Origin: Aerococcus viridans
Lineage (GTDB): Bacteria; Bacillota; Bacilli; Lactobacillales; Aerococcaceae
Direction: 5' to 3'
DNA length: 64,000 bases
Assembly (NCBI RefSeq): GCF_002871935.1
Contig: NZ_PNHQ01000005.1
Coordinates: forward strand, 1-64,000
Shown: one piece after another, positions 37,532 through 49,800 of the stretch
How positions within the stretch are numbered: the first letter of the stretch is position 1
Layout: the number at the start of each line of letters is the position of its first letter
The notes under the pieces: generated by a model
Databases searched by the model: none
Told to the model about the DNA's origin: nothing
The model's input: the letters and a program-made list of their open reading frames with translations, nothing else
Translations under genes and position numbers: made by a program

Positions 37532-38432
37532 GACGTCCACCTGCTTCCATTTTGAAAATTTCGTCTAATGTCGGCGGTTGTTGGCTAAAGGATTGGACAT
37601 ACTGTCCATTAGAAATTGTATCAAACAAATCAGGCCCTATGTTTTCATCTTGTAGAATTAACCTATATTCTCCTGTTGCTAATTGAGTAACTTCGTCTAC
37701 TCCTTCCAACGCTGAAAGTGTATTTTCATCCCAACCGTCAGCTTGAATGAACAATCTCGTTTTTCCATAAGCATTTCTTACCTCATTAATAGGGCCAAAA
37801 AACTTTTGATGTCCGTTATGGATCATAATCACAGCATCACAAATATCTTGTACATTAGACATATTATGACTGGAAAAAATAATACATGCACCTTTATCTC
37901 GTAACCGCATAATACCTTCCATTAAGAAACTAGCATTGACTGGGTCTAAACCTGAGAAAGGCTCATCTAATATAACCAATTTTGGTTCATGAATTAAGGT
38001 TGCAATCAATTGGACCTTTTGTTGGTTACCTTTCGATAACGTCTTAATTCTATCTTTACGGTTACCTTTCACGTTAAAATTTTCTAGCCATTCATCAATT
38101 TTGGTATCAATTTCATGTTTTTTCATTCCACGTAATCGAGCAAAATATGTAATTTGTTTCTCAATTGTCATCGCTTCATAAAGTCCACGTTCTTCAGGTA
38201 AGTAGCCCACGATATCATATACCTTTTTCATATGTAATGGCTGTCCTTCCCACTTTACTTGACCACCATTTTCTGGTGTTAGAAAATTCAAAATCATACG
38301 GAATATTGTTGTTTTCCCAGAACCATTTTGACCTACGATACCTAGGATAGTGCCTGGTTGAATGTCAAATGAAACATCATCCACTGCGACAAGTTTGCCG
38401 AAGGTTTTGCGTAGGTGTTCTACTTCTAACAT
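37521..38432 (-). CDS. ABC exporter ATPase subunit (NatA/YhaQ-like)
   Basis: A 303-residue ATPase. Walker A GQNGSGKTTIFR, signature LSKGNQQKVQL, Walker B LVILDEPFSGLDPVN and the switch His in FSSHNM are all intact. The C-terminal extension (DUF4162-type, ending PTLDEIFKMEAG) is typical of NatA/YhaQ-type exporters. It pairs with the overlapping permease gene. Confidence 0.92.
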   Translation of the reverse strand: MLEVEHLRKTFGKLVAVDDVSFDIQPGTILGIVGQNGSGKTTIFRMILNFLTPENGGQVKWEGQPLHMKKVYDIVGYLPEERGLYEAMTIEKQITYFARLRGMKKHEIDTKIDEWLENFNVKGNRKDRIKTLSKGNQQKVQLIATLIHEPKLVILDEPFSGLDPVNASFLMEGIMRLRDKGACIIFSSHNMSNVQDICDAVIMIHNGHQKFFGPINEVRNAYGKTRLFIQADGWDENTLSALEGVDEVTQLATGEYRLILQDENIGPDLFDTISNGQYVQSFSQQPPTLDEIFKMEAGGRHEK

Positions 38433-38548
38433 ACGATTTCCTCCTCGAATTTTTAATGAAAATTTTTTCGCCTACTTATATTATAAAATAAATAAATGGT
38501 TAAATATCTTCATAATTTTAAAAAAAATACATCATATTGAATATATGC

Positions 38549-38581
38549 AAAAAAAAAAGCAGGAAAAGCCCTACTTTTTAT
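38549..38581 (-). terminator. Intrinsic terminator of xerD
   Basis: Minus strand AAAAGTAGGG pairs with CCTGCTTTT (G-U allowed) and is followed by a run of T residues. It lies about 35 bp past the xerD stop. Confidence 0.75.
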
Positions 38582-38616
38582 AATGAGTTATATTTATCGC
38601 ACAATTTTTGATTTTT

Positions 38617-39516
38617 TTATGCTCGTGGATGGTTTTGCTTATAAATATCTTTCATATATTGTGCATGAATATGGGTATATATTTGTGTGGTCGAAATATC
38701 TGAATGACCAAGTAACTCTTGTACCACCCTCAAATCGGCCCCATTTTCAAGTAAATGTGTTGCAAAAGAATGCCGTAGCGTATGAGGACTAATGTCCTTA
38801 GTAATATCCGCCATCATAACCATTTTCTTTAAGTTTTTCCAAACGCCTTGTCTAGATAAAGGTTTGCCCCGATTATTCACAAATAAATAATCTTGACTCT
38901 CGTCTTCATCTTTAACTAACTTAGGACGTCCTTCAGTTAGATACCTATTAATCCATTCTTCAGCCAACTCCCCAATCGGTACCAATCGTTCTTTATCCCC
39001 TTTACCAATTGTTTGAATAAAACCCATATCTAGGTGAATGTCTGCTAATTTGATATGAATAATTTCAGAAACACGCATACCAGTTGAGTATAGGGTCTCC
39101 AATAGCGTTCTATCTCGTAATCCTAACGGCCTGCTCACATCTGGAGCAGCTAGAATGCGATCCACTTCATCTAAGGTTAATACTGCTGGTAAATGTTGTA
39201 TTTTCTTTGGTAGAGAAATCTTTTCCATTGGATTGCTTTCAATAACACCATCTAATTTTAAATACCGAAAGAAATGTCGTAAGGTTGACACATAATGTGA
39301 CCTTGTAGATGTTGCTAGCTGGTCCTCATTCATCCACTTGAGGTGTGTGAGCACCGTAGCTTGATCAATTTCTTGAACACGCTCAACCCCCTGACGACCT
39401 AGATAAGTCATCATTCTGTTTAACTCCTGCTTGTAGGAAATGATGGTATTTTCAGCCAGTCCTTCTTCTACGCGCATCGTATTTAAAAAATCTTCAATCA
39501 CTTCACTTAACTTCAT
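38617..39516 (-). CDS. xerD: Site-specific tyrosine recombinase XerD
   Basis: A 299-residue recombinase that resolves chromosome dimers at dif. N-terminal SAM-like core-binding domain (FLNTMRVEEGLAENTIISYK), then the catalytic set: Arg in STGMRVSE, Lys in TIGKGDKERLVP, HTLRHSFATHLL, GHSDISTTQIYTHI with the nucleophile Tyr. Its place next to cvfB and ahead of the condensin cluster supports XerD rather than an integrase. Start at 39516 follows GAAAGGG. Confidence 0.92.
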   Translation of the reverse strand: MKLSEVIEDFLNTMRVEEGLAENTIISYKQELNRMMTYLGRQGVERVQEIDQATVLTHLKWMNEDQLATSTRSHYVSTLRHFFRYLKLDGVIESNPMEKISLPKKIQHLPAVLTLDEVDRILAAPDVSRPLGLRDRTLLETLYSTGMRVSEIIHIKLADIHLDMGFIQTIGKGDKERLVPIGELAEEWINRYLTEGRPKLVKDEDESQDYLFVNNRGKPLSRQGVWKNLKKMVMMADITKDISPHTLRHSFATHLLENGADLRVVQELLGHSDISTTQIYTHIHAQYMKDIYKQNHPRA

Positions 39517-39618
39517 GCTTGCCCTTTCTTCACTCAACAAAACGTGCTACTGAATTTAAAGTAGCTTACTTTATTAATAAATTCTGGAAAACTCAGTTGA
39601 TTACTACTTTAAGCTTGA

Positions 39619-40479
39619 TTACTTAAGGCGGATACCACCGTCAACTTGCTCAATTTGACGGTTTTTTAACAAGTTCCCTACAGCCCGTTTAAATTGTGCC
39701 TTAGAAATACCAAAATAGTCGCGGATATCCTCTGGATTAGATTTATCATGGTAAGGTAAGAAATGATTTGGTTGACGTTGTAATAAAGCTAAAATCATTT
39801 GTGCATCTTCAGTGATGACTGTATGTGCAAGTGGCTTTAGAGAAATGTTCAAGTTTCCATTCTGCCCAATACCAATTACGCGACCTTGTACTTCTTGACC
39901 CAAATGCGGTTCTTCTAATCGCTCACTTTCGTGAATGAAAGCTAAGAAATAATCATCTGTAATCACATAAGTACCAACTAACTTAGCGCGATAGACCGTC
40001 CCTTTGACTTCTTGATTGGTCCAAGATTTCGATTGTGGTGATAATTTATTTGTAATTTGTTGAAAAACTTGATCTTCTGCTAATTTACCCCAGATACGGC
40101 CTTTTTTATCTACTTCTAAACGGATAAATAACCGGTCACCTTTTTTAGGCCATAAGTGTTTTTCACTTGGTAGGTCATCTAAAGAAACAACAATTTCTTT
40201 ATCTGCCAAGCCAATATCCACAAAAACACCTAAATCTTTACGAATCGTTGTAACCGTCGACCAACCATAACGACCTTGACGTATTTCTGGTAATCGCGTT
40301 GTCATCATTTTTGTATGTTTCATATTTTCGTAAATAAAACCTCGGACTGCATCACCTAATTGGTAATCGCCCTCGTTTTTATCAAGTTGGTAAGTAATAC
40401 CCTCTTTTTGTACTGAATAAAATTTATCATTTTGATCTGTTACCAATGCTTTAATAACAGTAGCTAATTGTGCGCTCAT
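39619..40479 (-). CDS. cvfB: S1-domain virulence/RNA-binding factor CvfB (YitL family)
   Basis: A 286-residue protein with three S1-like folds and a C-terminal winged helix (FGISKAQFKRAVGNLLKNRQ). The middle S1 shows GVFVDIGLADKEIVVSLDDLP. This matches the CvfB/YitL family, RNA-binding regulators of virulence and metabolism in Gram-positives. Start at 40479 (MSAQLATV) follows GAAGGAG; an ATG 24 bp upstream overlaps that site. Confidence 0.92.
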   Translation of the reverse strand: MSAQLATVIKALVTDQNDKFYSVQKEGITYQLDKNEGDYQLGDAVRGFIYENMKHTKMMTTRLPEIRQGRYGWSTVTTIRKDLGVFVDIGLADKEIVVSLDDLPSEKHLWPKKGDRLFIRLEVDKKGRIWGKLAEDQVFQQITNKLSPQSKSWTNQEVKGTVYRAKLVGTYVITDDYFLAFIHESERLEEPHLGQEVQGRVIGIGQNGNLNISLKPLAHTVITEDAQMILALLQRQPNHFLPYHDKSNPEDIRDYFGISKAQFKRAVGNLLKNRQIEQVDGGIRLK

Positions 40480-40655
40480 ATTTTTCTCCTTCAGCTGATC
40501 CATTGTTTATATTAGTGCTATTGTATCATATTTAATTCATTATTTAGTCGTACCGCCATACTTCAAACAATTGATTATACTCGATTCCTATTCAAAGGTA
40601 AATGGTTATTATTTCAATACTATTCATTAAAATAATGTATGCGTATATATATAAT

Positions 40656-40690
40656 AAAAAGGAGATGTGCGGTTTAGCAACATCTCCCTT
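40656..40690 (-). terminator. Intrinsic terminator of the aro operon
   Basis: Perfect 8-bp stem GGAGATGT / ACATCTCC around an 11-base loop (40661-40687), then five U residues on the minus strand. It lies about 20 bp past aroK. Confidence 0.88.
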
Positions 40691-40708
40691 CTATTTCATC
40701 AAATTCAA

Positions 40709-41224
40709 CTAACACATTTTTCTAATCACTTCTGCTGTTTCATGTGCCGCCATTCGACGAACATCTAGTCGATAGTTCGACGCTTCCTCGTATAAGGGAA
40801 TACGTCGCTCATATTTAGCAGCCATTTGCTTTTTACTATTAGCATTAACTAATGGACGATCATTTTGGATAAGTCCACCTCGGTTAATTCGTTGCCAGGA
40901 AGTTTCAAAAGTATCCTGTAAGTAGAATACCTGATCTTGTTGGACAAGCAATTGTCGGCATTCAGTCGTTTCAACAATACCTCCACCAGTTGAAATAACC
41001 ATACGCCCATTTTCTTCCGCTTCAAGTAATTCTCTTAGTACTTGATACTCTATTAATCTAAATCCCGATTCTCCAATTTGATCAAAGATTTCTGCAATCG
41101 TCTGACCTTGTCGGGCCTCGATATAATAGTCCATGTCCACAAATGGCACACCCAATTTATTGGCCAAAATGCGCCCGACTGTTGTCTTCCCGACACCCAT
41201 AAATCCTGTTAATATGATTAGCAT
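40709..41224 (-). CDS. aroK: Shikimate kinase
   Basis: A 171-residue kinase making shikimate 3-phosphate. P-loop GFMGVGKTTVGR, the DMDYYIE shikimate-binding Asp, ISTGGGIV and the lid RPLVN are present. The ATG at 41224 is preferred because the family begins with this hydrophobic strand (MLIILTGF); an ATG 24 bp upstream cannot be excluded. Last gene of aroC-aroA-aroK. Confidence 0.94.
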   Translation of the reverse strand: MLIILTGFMGVGKTTVGRILANKLGVPFVDMDYYIEARQGQTIAEIFDQIGESGFRLIEYQVLRELLEAEENGRMVISTGGGIVETTECRQLLVQQDQVFYLQDTFETSWQRINRGGLIQNDRPLVNANSKKQMAAKYERRIPLYEEASNYRLDVRRMAAHETAEVIRKMC

Positions 41225-41264
41225 CCTTTGATCAACCTTCCATTTCATTTTAAAATTGGGTAAC

Positions 41265-42548
41265 TTATTTGCTTAATGCAGCTAAGTCATCGAAGAAGCT
41301 AGGAAAAGAAATATTGACAGCTTCTGGATGTGCCAGTTGAACAGTACCTTCTTTAACCAATAATGCAGCCACTTGTAACATCATACCAATACGATGGTCA
41401 CCGTAACTGTCAACTTCTGCTGCATGTAATGGTGTTGGTCCAGTAATGATCATACCATCTTCAGTTTCTTCAATGTTTGCACCCATTTTGTTTAATTCTT
41501 GGGTAGTGGCCTTAATACGGTCAGTTTCTTTTACTTTTAATTCTTCTGCGTTTCGAATAATCGTTTTACCTTCAGCTTGTGTTGCTGCTAAAGCAATAAT
41601 AGGAATCTCATCAATTAAAGTTGGAATAATATCTCCACCGAATTCAGTTGCTTTCAGATTGCTCCAATGGACAGTTAAGTCCCCACTTAAGCCACCTTCA
41701 TGTAAGTTGATTTCAATATTTGCACCCATATCTTTCAATACTTCAATAATGCCAGCACGAGTTGGATTCAACCCGACATTAGGCATATTTAGTTTAGACC
41801 CCTTAACTAAAAGTGCAGCAACAATGAAAAAGGCCGCAGAAGAAATATCTGCTGGTATAGTGATATCACTAGCTGTTAATGTTTGACCACCTTTTAAATA
41901 AATATCTCTATCTTCAACACGTAAGTCCACACCAAAGTTTTTTAACATCTTTTCAGTATGGTCACGAGACCGTTCCTTTTCATGGATAACCGTTGTTCCC
42001 TCAGCTGAAAGACCTGCCAATAGGATAGATGACTTTACCTGAGCTGAAGCTACTGGCATATCATACTCAATCGCATTTAAATGGTCGACAGGCTGAATAT
42101 ATAGAGGGGCAAACTCGCTTCCGTCAGATCCAGAAATAGAGGCACCCATTTGACGTAAAGGTAACATTACCCGATTCATTGGGCGTTTAGATAGAGAGTC
42201 ATCCCCAATAATTTTGGTTTTAAAAGGAAAACCAGTAAATAGTCCTGCTAATAGACGCATAGTTGTACCAGAATTTCCAGCATCTAGAGCTTTTTGCGGT
42301 GCCGTTAACCCGTCGATACCTTTACCATGCACAATAACAGAGCCGTCTGGTTCTTCATCAATTTGAACACCTAAATCACGGAAAATATTCATAGTTGAAA
42401 TGCAATCTTCGGCATATAAAAAACCTTCAATTTTAGTTGTACCTTTTGCAATTGCAGCAAACATGATTGCCCGATGAGTAATTGACTTGTCACCGGGAAT
42501 CGTAATCGTGCCTTCTAATGCATTGGCATCAATCATTAACTTTTTCAT
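41265..42548 (-). CDS. aroA: 3-Phosphoshikimate 1-carboxyvinyltransferase (EPSP synthase)
   Basis: A 427-residue enzyme joining phosphoenolpyruvate to shikimate 3-phosphate. GDKSITHRAIMFAAIA at the N-terminus, LDAGNSGTTMRLLAGLF and a late DHRIGMMLQVAALL are diagnostic, with the class II-type GDKSITHR. The ATG at 42548 (MKKLMIDA) is preferred; the upstream ATG at 42569 overlaps AAGGAG. It follows aroC by 7 bp. Confidence 0.96.
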   Translation of the reverse strand: MKKLMIDANALEGTITIPGDKSITHRAIMFAAIAKGTTKIEGFLYAEDCISTMNIFRDLGVQIDEEPDGSVIVHGKGIDGLTAPQKALDAGNSGTTMRLLAGLFTGFPFKTKIIGDDSLSKRPMNRVMLPLRQMGASISGSDGSEFAPLYIQPVDHLNAIEYDMPVASAQVKSSILLAGLSAEGTTVIHEKERSRDHTEKMLKNFGVDLRVEDRDIYLKGGQTLTASDITIPADISSAAFFIVAALLVKGSKLNMPNVGLNPTRAGIIEVLKDMGANIEINLHEGGLSGDLTVHWSNLKATEFGGDIIPTLIDEIPIIALAATQAEGKTIIRNAEELKVKETDRIKATTQELNKMGANIEETEDGMIITGPTPLHAAEVDSYGDHRIGMMLQVAALLVKEGTVQLAHPEAVNISFPSFFDDLAALSK

Positions 42549-42555
42549 GAATACC

Positions 42556-43752
42556 TTACTCTCCTTCATTTTGCCAGATATCAGGATTTTTCACATATTC
42601 GCGGTAGTCGGCTACAGACTTTACTAATTCATTGTAGTCATCATGAGGGAATTTTTCTAATATTGCTTGCGCTAACTCAGTCGCAATCACTGTTTCCGCG
42701 ATAATAGCGGCACGTGGTACTGCAGTAATATCTGAACGTTCGATTGATGCCTTGTAAGGTTCTTTTGTATAGATATCTACTGATTGTAAAGGATGGTATT
42801 GTGTTGGAATTGGTTTTTTGTATCCACGAACGATAATCGGCATACCTGTAGTCATACCACCTTCAAAACCACCCATATGGTTCGTTAATCGGTAGAATCC
42901 TTGCGTTTCATCATAGGCAATTTCGTCCATTAATTCATTACCAAAACGGTTAGCAACTTCAACACCATCACCAATTTCAGCAGCCTTAAAAGCATTGATT
43001 GATACCATAGCACCAACTAATTTAGCATCCAATTTTTTGTCCCAATGGGTATATGAGCCTAGACCAGCTGGTACGTTTTTAGCAATCACTTCAATTACAC
43101 CACCAAGAGTTGTACCATCTTTTTTTGCTTGGTCAATTTTTACTTTAATTTCTTCATCTATAGAATGATCAATCATTTTTAATTCTGATTCATCAGTTGT
43201 TTGACGGATTTCATCATAAGAGAGGCTTGTAGCATCAACTTTACCCTCAACGCCACCTAAAGCTTTTACATAAGCGATTATTTCAATACCTAGCCCGTCT
43301 AAGATTTGTTGTGCAATGGAACCAACAGCTACTCGCATAGTCGTTTCTCTAGCTGAAGAACGTTCTAAAACGTTACGCAAGTCTTTAAATCCATATTTAA
43401 TCCCACCAACTAAATCAGCGTGTCCAGGACGTGGATGATGAACTGTACGGCGTTTTTTAATGCCTTCTTCCACATCTTCTGTGCTCATAATTTCTGTCCA
43501 TTTTTTAAAGTCTCTATTTTCAACTTGTAAAGTAATTGGTGAACCTAAAGTTAAACCATGACGCACACCTGATGTGATACGCACTTGGTCTTTTTCAATT
43601 TTCATACGATTTCCTGCACCATAACCCATTTGGCGGCGAGCAAGATTCTCGTTGATTTTATCTATATCGATTGGTAAATTTGCCGGAACGCCTTCAATAA
43701 TCGCAGTTTCTAATGGACCATGTGATTCGCCAGCTGTAATGAAACGTAGCAT
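42556..43752 (-). CDS. aroC: Chorismate synthase
   Basis: A 398-residue FMN-dependent enzyme producing chorismate. GESHGPLETAIIEGVPA, RRQMGYGAGNRMKIE and RSSARETTMRVAVG with catalytic residues are intact. Start at 43752 (MLRFITAG) follows TAGGAGG; the longer frame translates that site. It is the first gene of aroC-aroA-aroK. Confidence 0.97.
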   Translation of the reverse strand: MLRFITAGESHGPLETAIIEGVPANLPIDIDKINENLARRQMGYGAGNRMKIEKDQVRITSGVRHGLTLGSPITLQVENRDFKKWTEIMSTEDVEEGIKKRRTVHHPRPGHADLVGGIKYGFKDLRNVLERSSARETTMRVAVGSIAQQILDGLGIEIIAYVKALGGVEGKVDATSLSYDEIRQTTDESELKMIDHSIDEEIKVKIDQAKKDGTTLGGVIEVIAKNVPAGLGSYTHWDKKLDAKLVGAMVSINAFKAAEIGDGVEVANRFGNELMDEIAYDETQGFYRLTNHMGGFEGGMTTGMPIIVRGYKKPIPTQYHPLQSVDIYTKEPYKASIERSDITAVPRAAIIAETVIATELAQAILEKFPHDDYNELVKSVADYREYVKNPDIWQNEGE

Positions 43753-43788
43753 GTACTGTTTCCTCCTAATTATCAATTTCTTCTATTC

Positions 43789-43817
43789 ATTTTAGCCTTT
43801 ATTTCCTATTGGAGCAA
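43789..43817 (-). promoter_or_regulatory. Probable promoter of the aro operon
   Basis: Minus strand TTGCTC (43817-43812), 17-bp spacer, TAAAAT (43794-43789). The -35 match is modest. Confidence 0.4.
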
Positions 43818-43888
43818 TTATATTTATGCAAAAAATTAGAAAATAATGAATATTTAACAACAAATCTAATATTACTAGCTATACTTGC

Positions 43889-43936
43889 AAAAAAGAAAAG
43901 TGTTGATTGAGCCAAATAGCTCAGTCAACACTTTTT
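43889..43936 (-). terminator. Intrinsic terminator of pfkA-pyk
   Basis: Long near-perfect stem (AAAAGTGTTGACTGAGC / GCTCAATCAACACTTTT) around a six-base loop, followed by a U-rich tail on the minus strand. It lies 44 bp past pyk. Confidence 0.88.
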
Positions 43937-43979
43937 AAATGTCCGAACAATAGATTATAATGATATAGTTTCAAATGAA

Positions 43980-45746
43980 TTAGATAGTTGTAGTTGCGCC
44001 GTTATAAACAATACCACGACGAGCATCAACTGTTACTAATTGACCATTTTCAATTGTGGTAGTGGCATTTTCAGCACCTACTACAACTGGAATACCATTT
44101 TCAACACCTAGTACTGCTGCATGACTAGTCAACCCGCCTTTTTCAACAACTACAGCCGCTGCATTTTGAATCGCTTCATTGTAATCATTGTCAGTTGATT
44201 TCACAACTAAAATAGCGTTAGGTTTTACTTTAGCTACTGCATCTGCTGCATTATCTACTACTACTGCATGACCAACAACAGATTTTTCACCGATACCTGA
44301 ACCGGATACTAGTTTTTCACCAATAACTTGAATTTTCATCAAGTTAGTTGTGCCTTTTTCACCAACTGGTACACCAGCTGAGATGATGATTGTATCACCG
44401 TCATGGGCATATCCTGAGTCTTTAGCTACGATGCCTGCTAATGTCATCATTTCATCAGTTGAAGCTGGTTTTTCAATAACAAATGGTTCCACACCCCAAG
44501 CTAAAACTAATTTACGTGCTTGGCTTTCAGAGAAAGTTAATGCAATAATTTTTGCACTTGGACGGTATTTAGAAATCATTTTAGCTGTATGACCTGATTC
44601 GGTCGCAGCAACAATTGTAGAAACGCGTAAGCCGCGAGCTGTATAAGCAACAGATTGGCTAATTGCTTCTGCCATATCACCTTCTGTATTTGGTTTCAAT
44701 GAACCAATGTCAGTTTTAGCTTCTTCACGGCCTTCAGTGACTAAAGCAATTCGGTTCATAGTTTGAACTGCTTCTACTGGATAATCACCAGCTGCAGTTT
44801 CACCTGAAAGCATAATTGCGTCAGTACCATCTAAAATTGCATTAGCAACGTCAGAAGCTTCTGCACGTGTAGGTCTTGGGTTACGTTGCATTGAGTCTAA
44901 CATTTGTGTAGCTGTAATAACCGGTTTACCAGCTAAATTACATTTACGGATCATGTCTTTTTGTACAACTGGTACTTGTTCAGCTGGGATTTCTACCCCT
45001 AAATCACCACGAGCAACCATCAATCCGTCAGATACAGATAAGATATCTTCTAAGTTATCTACACCTTCTTGGCTTTCGATTTTAGGAATGATTTGAACAG
45101 ATTCATTACCAGTTTCTTCTAAAATTTCACGAATTTCTAACACATCACTTGGTTTACGTACAAATGAAGCAGCGATGTAGTCAATATCGTTTTCTAAACC
45201 GAAACGGATATCATTTTCATCTTTTTCAGTAATACCTGGTAATTGAACAGAAACGCCAGGTACGTTAACACCTTTTTTATCTTTAACGATACCAGTATTT
45301 TGAACTTCAGTAATGATTTCGTTATTTTCAGTGTCGATACCAGTTACCAATAAGTCAACTAAACCATCATCAATTAAGATATGAGAACCTAATTCAACAT
45401 CATTAATTAAGCCAGTATATGTGACTGAGAATTTCTTCTCATCCCCTTCAACTTCTGTCATTGAAATGCGAACTTCAGAACCTTTAACCAGCGTAACAGC
45501 TTTATGATCTTTCATGTTGTTTGTACGAATTTCAGGACCTTTAGTATCCAGTAAAATCGCAACACGACGGCCAGCTTTTTCAGAAGCTTCACGAATGTTA
45601 TGAATACGTGCTAAGTGTTCTGCATGGTCCCCATGAGAGAAGTTTAAACGAGCAACGTTCATACCTGCTTCGATCAGTTGAACTAAAGTTTCAACGGACT
45701 CCGATGCGGGTCCAATGGTACATACAATCTTGGTGTTTTTTTCCAT
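43980..45746 (-). CDS. pyk: Pyruvate kinase with C-terminal PEP-utiliser-like domain
   Basis: A 588-residue glycolytic kinase. The catalytic barrel shows [35 protein letters not shown] and [12 protein letters not shown]. After residue ~475 there is an extra domain with [21 protein letters not shown], resembling the phosphohistidine domain of PEP-utilising enzymes, as in Bacillus-type Pyk. It follows pfkA by about 30 bp, a standard Firmicute glycolytic pair. Confidence 0.97.
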   Translation of the reverse strand: MEKNTKIVCTIGPASESVETLVQLIEAGMNVARLNFSHGDHAEHLARIHNIREASEKAGRRVAILLDTKGPEIRTNNMKDHKAVTLVKGSEVRISMTEVEGDEKKFSVTYTGLINDVELGSHILIDDGLVDLLVTGIDTENNEIITEVQNTGIVKDKKGVNVPGVSVQLPGITEKDENDIRFGLENDIDYIAASFVRKPSDVLEIREILEETGNESVQIIPKIESQEGVDNLEDILSVSDGLMVARGDLGVEIPAEQVPVVQKDMIRKCNLAGKPVITATQMLDSMQRNPRPTRAEASDVANAILDGTDAIMLSGETAAGDYPVEAVQTMNRIALVTEGREEAKTDIGSLKPNTEGDMAEAISQSVAYTARGLRVSTIVAATESGHTAKMISKYRPSAKIIALTFSESQARKLVLAWGVEPFVIEKPASTDEMMTLAGIVAKDSGYAHDGDTIIISAGVPVGEKGTTNLMKIQVIGEKLVSGSGIGEKSVVGHAVVVDNAADAVAKVKPNAILVVKSTDNDYNEAIQNAAAVVVEKGGLTSHAAVLGVENGIPVVVGAENATTTIENGQLVTVDARRGIVYNGATTTI

Positions 45747-45776
45747 AATGATTCATGCATCCTTTCTTAGAGAAAA

Positions 45777-46757
<981 letters not shown>

Positions 46758-46780
46758 TCAATTAATTTATTTACAGTGTT

Positions 46781-46809
46781 ATTCTACCATTTTTCATAGC
46801 TAATGTCTT
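46781..46809 (-). promoter_or_regulatory. Promoter of pfkA-pyk
   Basis: Minus strand AAGACA (46809-46804), 17-bp spacer ending TGG, TAGAAT (46786-46781), 32 bp upstream of the start codon. Confidence 0.55.
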
Positions 46810-46850
46810 ACGTTTTCTTAATTTGTGCAAAGTTATACAAGTATTTTACA

Positions 46851-49800
46851 TTATTTAATCACAACATTGCGCTCGCCATAGATTGCAATCAATGCTTGCA
46901 CCGATTCATTTGTCACTTGGATTGCATATTTTTCTGCTAACCAGTAGCTTTCTTGACTAGCCACAATTGTAAAATGAAGCAATGTTTGACCTGGATATTT
47001 AGCTACTACAGTTAACAATCCAGCTTTTAAATCGCTTGCCATTGCTTTATCAGCTACACGAATCCAACAAACCGGTGCTGATTGCTTCTGCACTGTTGAC
47101 TCAGGGTGATTCACTGAACGCTTTTTCTTATCAACTTTCTCCGACGCTCCAGGTAGCCCAACTTGTTTTTGTTTTAACTGATTTAAATATTGCTTAGCTG
47201 TTGCATCTAACATCCATGCTTTAGTTAACACTACCTGCAATTCACCATTGCGTTTTTGTGTCCTTCCATAAATTAATAAAGCATTTCCTTGATTCAGATG
47301 TTTAGCAAAGTCGATATAAGCTTCAGGAAAAGCTGTCACTGATATCGCACCTGTTTGATCTTCGAGTGTCACAAAAGCCATGGGTTGATTTCTTTTCGTG
47401 GTAATCCGTTTAACTGTCCTTACCTCACCAAGGAAAAAAACCTTGTTATTTTCTTTTAGCCTATCAATGTAGTTGATGATCCCTGCCTGATAAAAATCTT
47501 CATAATCTTCAAATAAATTTATGGATAAAGCTTGGCCTAATGTTTCGATTTCATTTTCGATCAACTCATGTTGGTCAAATTCATCAATTTCAACAATTTT
47601 GGGTGCAAACATTGCAGACAAATCATCTTCCCCTAGTAGTGACGTTTGATTTTTGTTATCCGTCTTAAATAATTGTTCATGAGTAATCATTTTAGGAATC
47701 GCTTCTAATTGTAGTGTACGACGGTTATAACCAAAGGTATCCAAGGCACCGGACTGCGCTAACTTTACTAATATATCTTCTTTTAAAGCAAGCTTACCAA
47801 GTCGATGGATAAAGTTAGTGAAATCTTTAAAAGGACCTTCCGCTTCTCTAGCTTCAATTATTTCTTCTACTGCTCGCTTAGGAATACCTCTGATATCGCC
47901 TAATCCCAGCTGCAATTGATGAGCATTCACTACCGACAGACCATAAAATGACTTGTTGATATCTGGATTGACCACCTGAACACCATGATTTTTAGCTTCT
48001 AAAACAAGATTTTTCCCTTTCTTATCATAGATTCTGGTATGCTTCAGATTACCATAATAAAAAGCAACGGGATAATTGGCTTTAATCCAAGCTAACTGAT
48101 AAGCCAAATATGAATATGCAAAGGAATGCGATTTATTGAAACCATAATTGGCAAAGGCCTCTATATAATCATAAATTTGTACAGCAATATTTTCTTGATA
48201 ACCCTTATCAATCGCACCATTTATAAATTGCTGCCGGACTCTTTCAATGGTTTCGTGTTTCTTTTTCCCAATCGCACGGCGCAAGATATCTGCTTCTCCC
48301 AAGCTAAAACCGGCAATTTTTTGGGTAACCTGCATTACCTGCTCTTGATAGACCATAATGCCATATGTAGGCGCTAATATGGGCGTCAAATCAGGGTGAG
48401 GGTAAGCTATTGGTTCACGTCCATGTTTTCTTGAAACAAAATGTGGAATTTGCTGAACTGGACCTGGTCGATACAAGGCATTCACCGCAACCACATCTTC
48501 AATTGATGTTGGTGCTACTTGCTTTAAGACATTTTTAATACCATCTGATTCAAATTGGAAGACACCATTTGTATCTGCATGACGGAATATTTCATAAGTA
48601 TTTTGATCATCTAAAGGTATATCTGAAGCTTTAACTGCTCTACCAGTCAATTTACTTACCGCGGATAAACCATCATGCAAAATGGTGAGATTGGATAAAC
48701 TTAGAAAGTCGACTTTCAAGAGTCCGACCGCCTCAACATCCCCCATCGTGTATTGGGTATTGGGAATATGAGTCGAGGATGCTTGTAGCGGCGTATACAA
48801 GGTTAGGGGTTGGTCAGCAATTACTACGCCCGCTGCATGTGTAGAAACATGACGTGGTAACCCTTCTAATTTTCGTGCAGTATCAAACCATAATTGACCG
48901 TATTCTTCATTTACAATCAACTCCTGTAATTTCGCTGACTGTTTATAAACTGCAGTTAAAGTCTCAGCTGGTAAATTGGGATTATTTTCTACTGTATTTG
49001 CCCATTCAGAAAGCGTCACCTGCGCCTTTCCAAATACAGCACCTACATTTCTTAAGGCTTGACGCGCCCCGAAAGTACCGAATGTGGCAATCTGAGCGAC
49101 ATGGTTTTCGCCATATTTTCGGTAAACATAGTCTAAGACTTTTTGGCGTTTATCGTCTGGGAAATCTAAATCTATATCAGGCATATTCTGTCGTTCAGGA
49201 TTTAAAAAACGCTCAAATAGTAAGTCATTCGCAATCGGATCAACATCCGTTATCTCTAGTACATAAGCAACTAAAGCACCAGCTGCTGAACCGCGGCCTG
49301 GACCAGTTTGGATAGCATGTTGATGGGCGTAATTCATTACATCCCATACAATCAAGAAATAATCATCAAATCCCATCTTATGAATTACATTTAATTCATA
49401 TGCCAAACGATCAGTATACGCTTTGGAAACTGTTTGCACTCGCTTTGCTAGTCCAGCTTCAGCTAAATCTTTTAAATATTTTTGTGTGTCTGTATATTCA
49501 CTTGGTATTTGATATTTAGGTAGCAAGGTTTTTACTTTTGGAAAATCAATTTTAATTTGCTTGACCATTTCCGTTAATTGATTGAGGGCTTCTTGATATT
49601 TTAACTCCTGGTACATACTTGACCACTGACCTGGACTTCTCAAAGCGTGTGCGCCTTTAATCTTTTTCATTTCCTCAATATCAACTAACTTTTCATTTCG
49701 ATCAATCGCTTCTAGCACTTGTTGGGTGAAGTAGTCATCAGGTTCCAAGTATTGAATATGTGGCATTGCAATTAATGGAATACCCCAACGTTCACTAAGT

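Noticed and set aside
39558..39572. Small hairpin AAAGTAGCTTACTTT between cvfB and xerD.
   Set aside because: Weak A/T stem without a U tract; not a convincing terminator.
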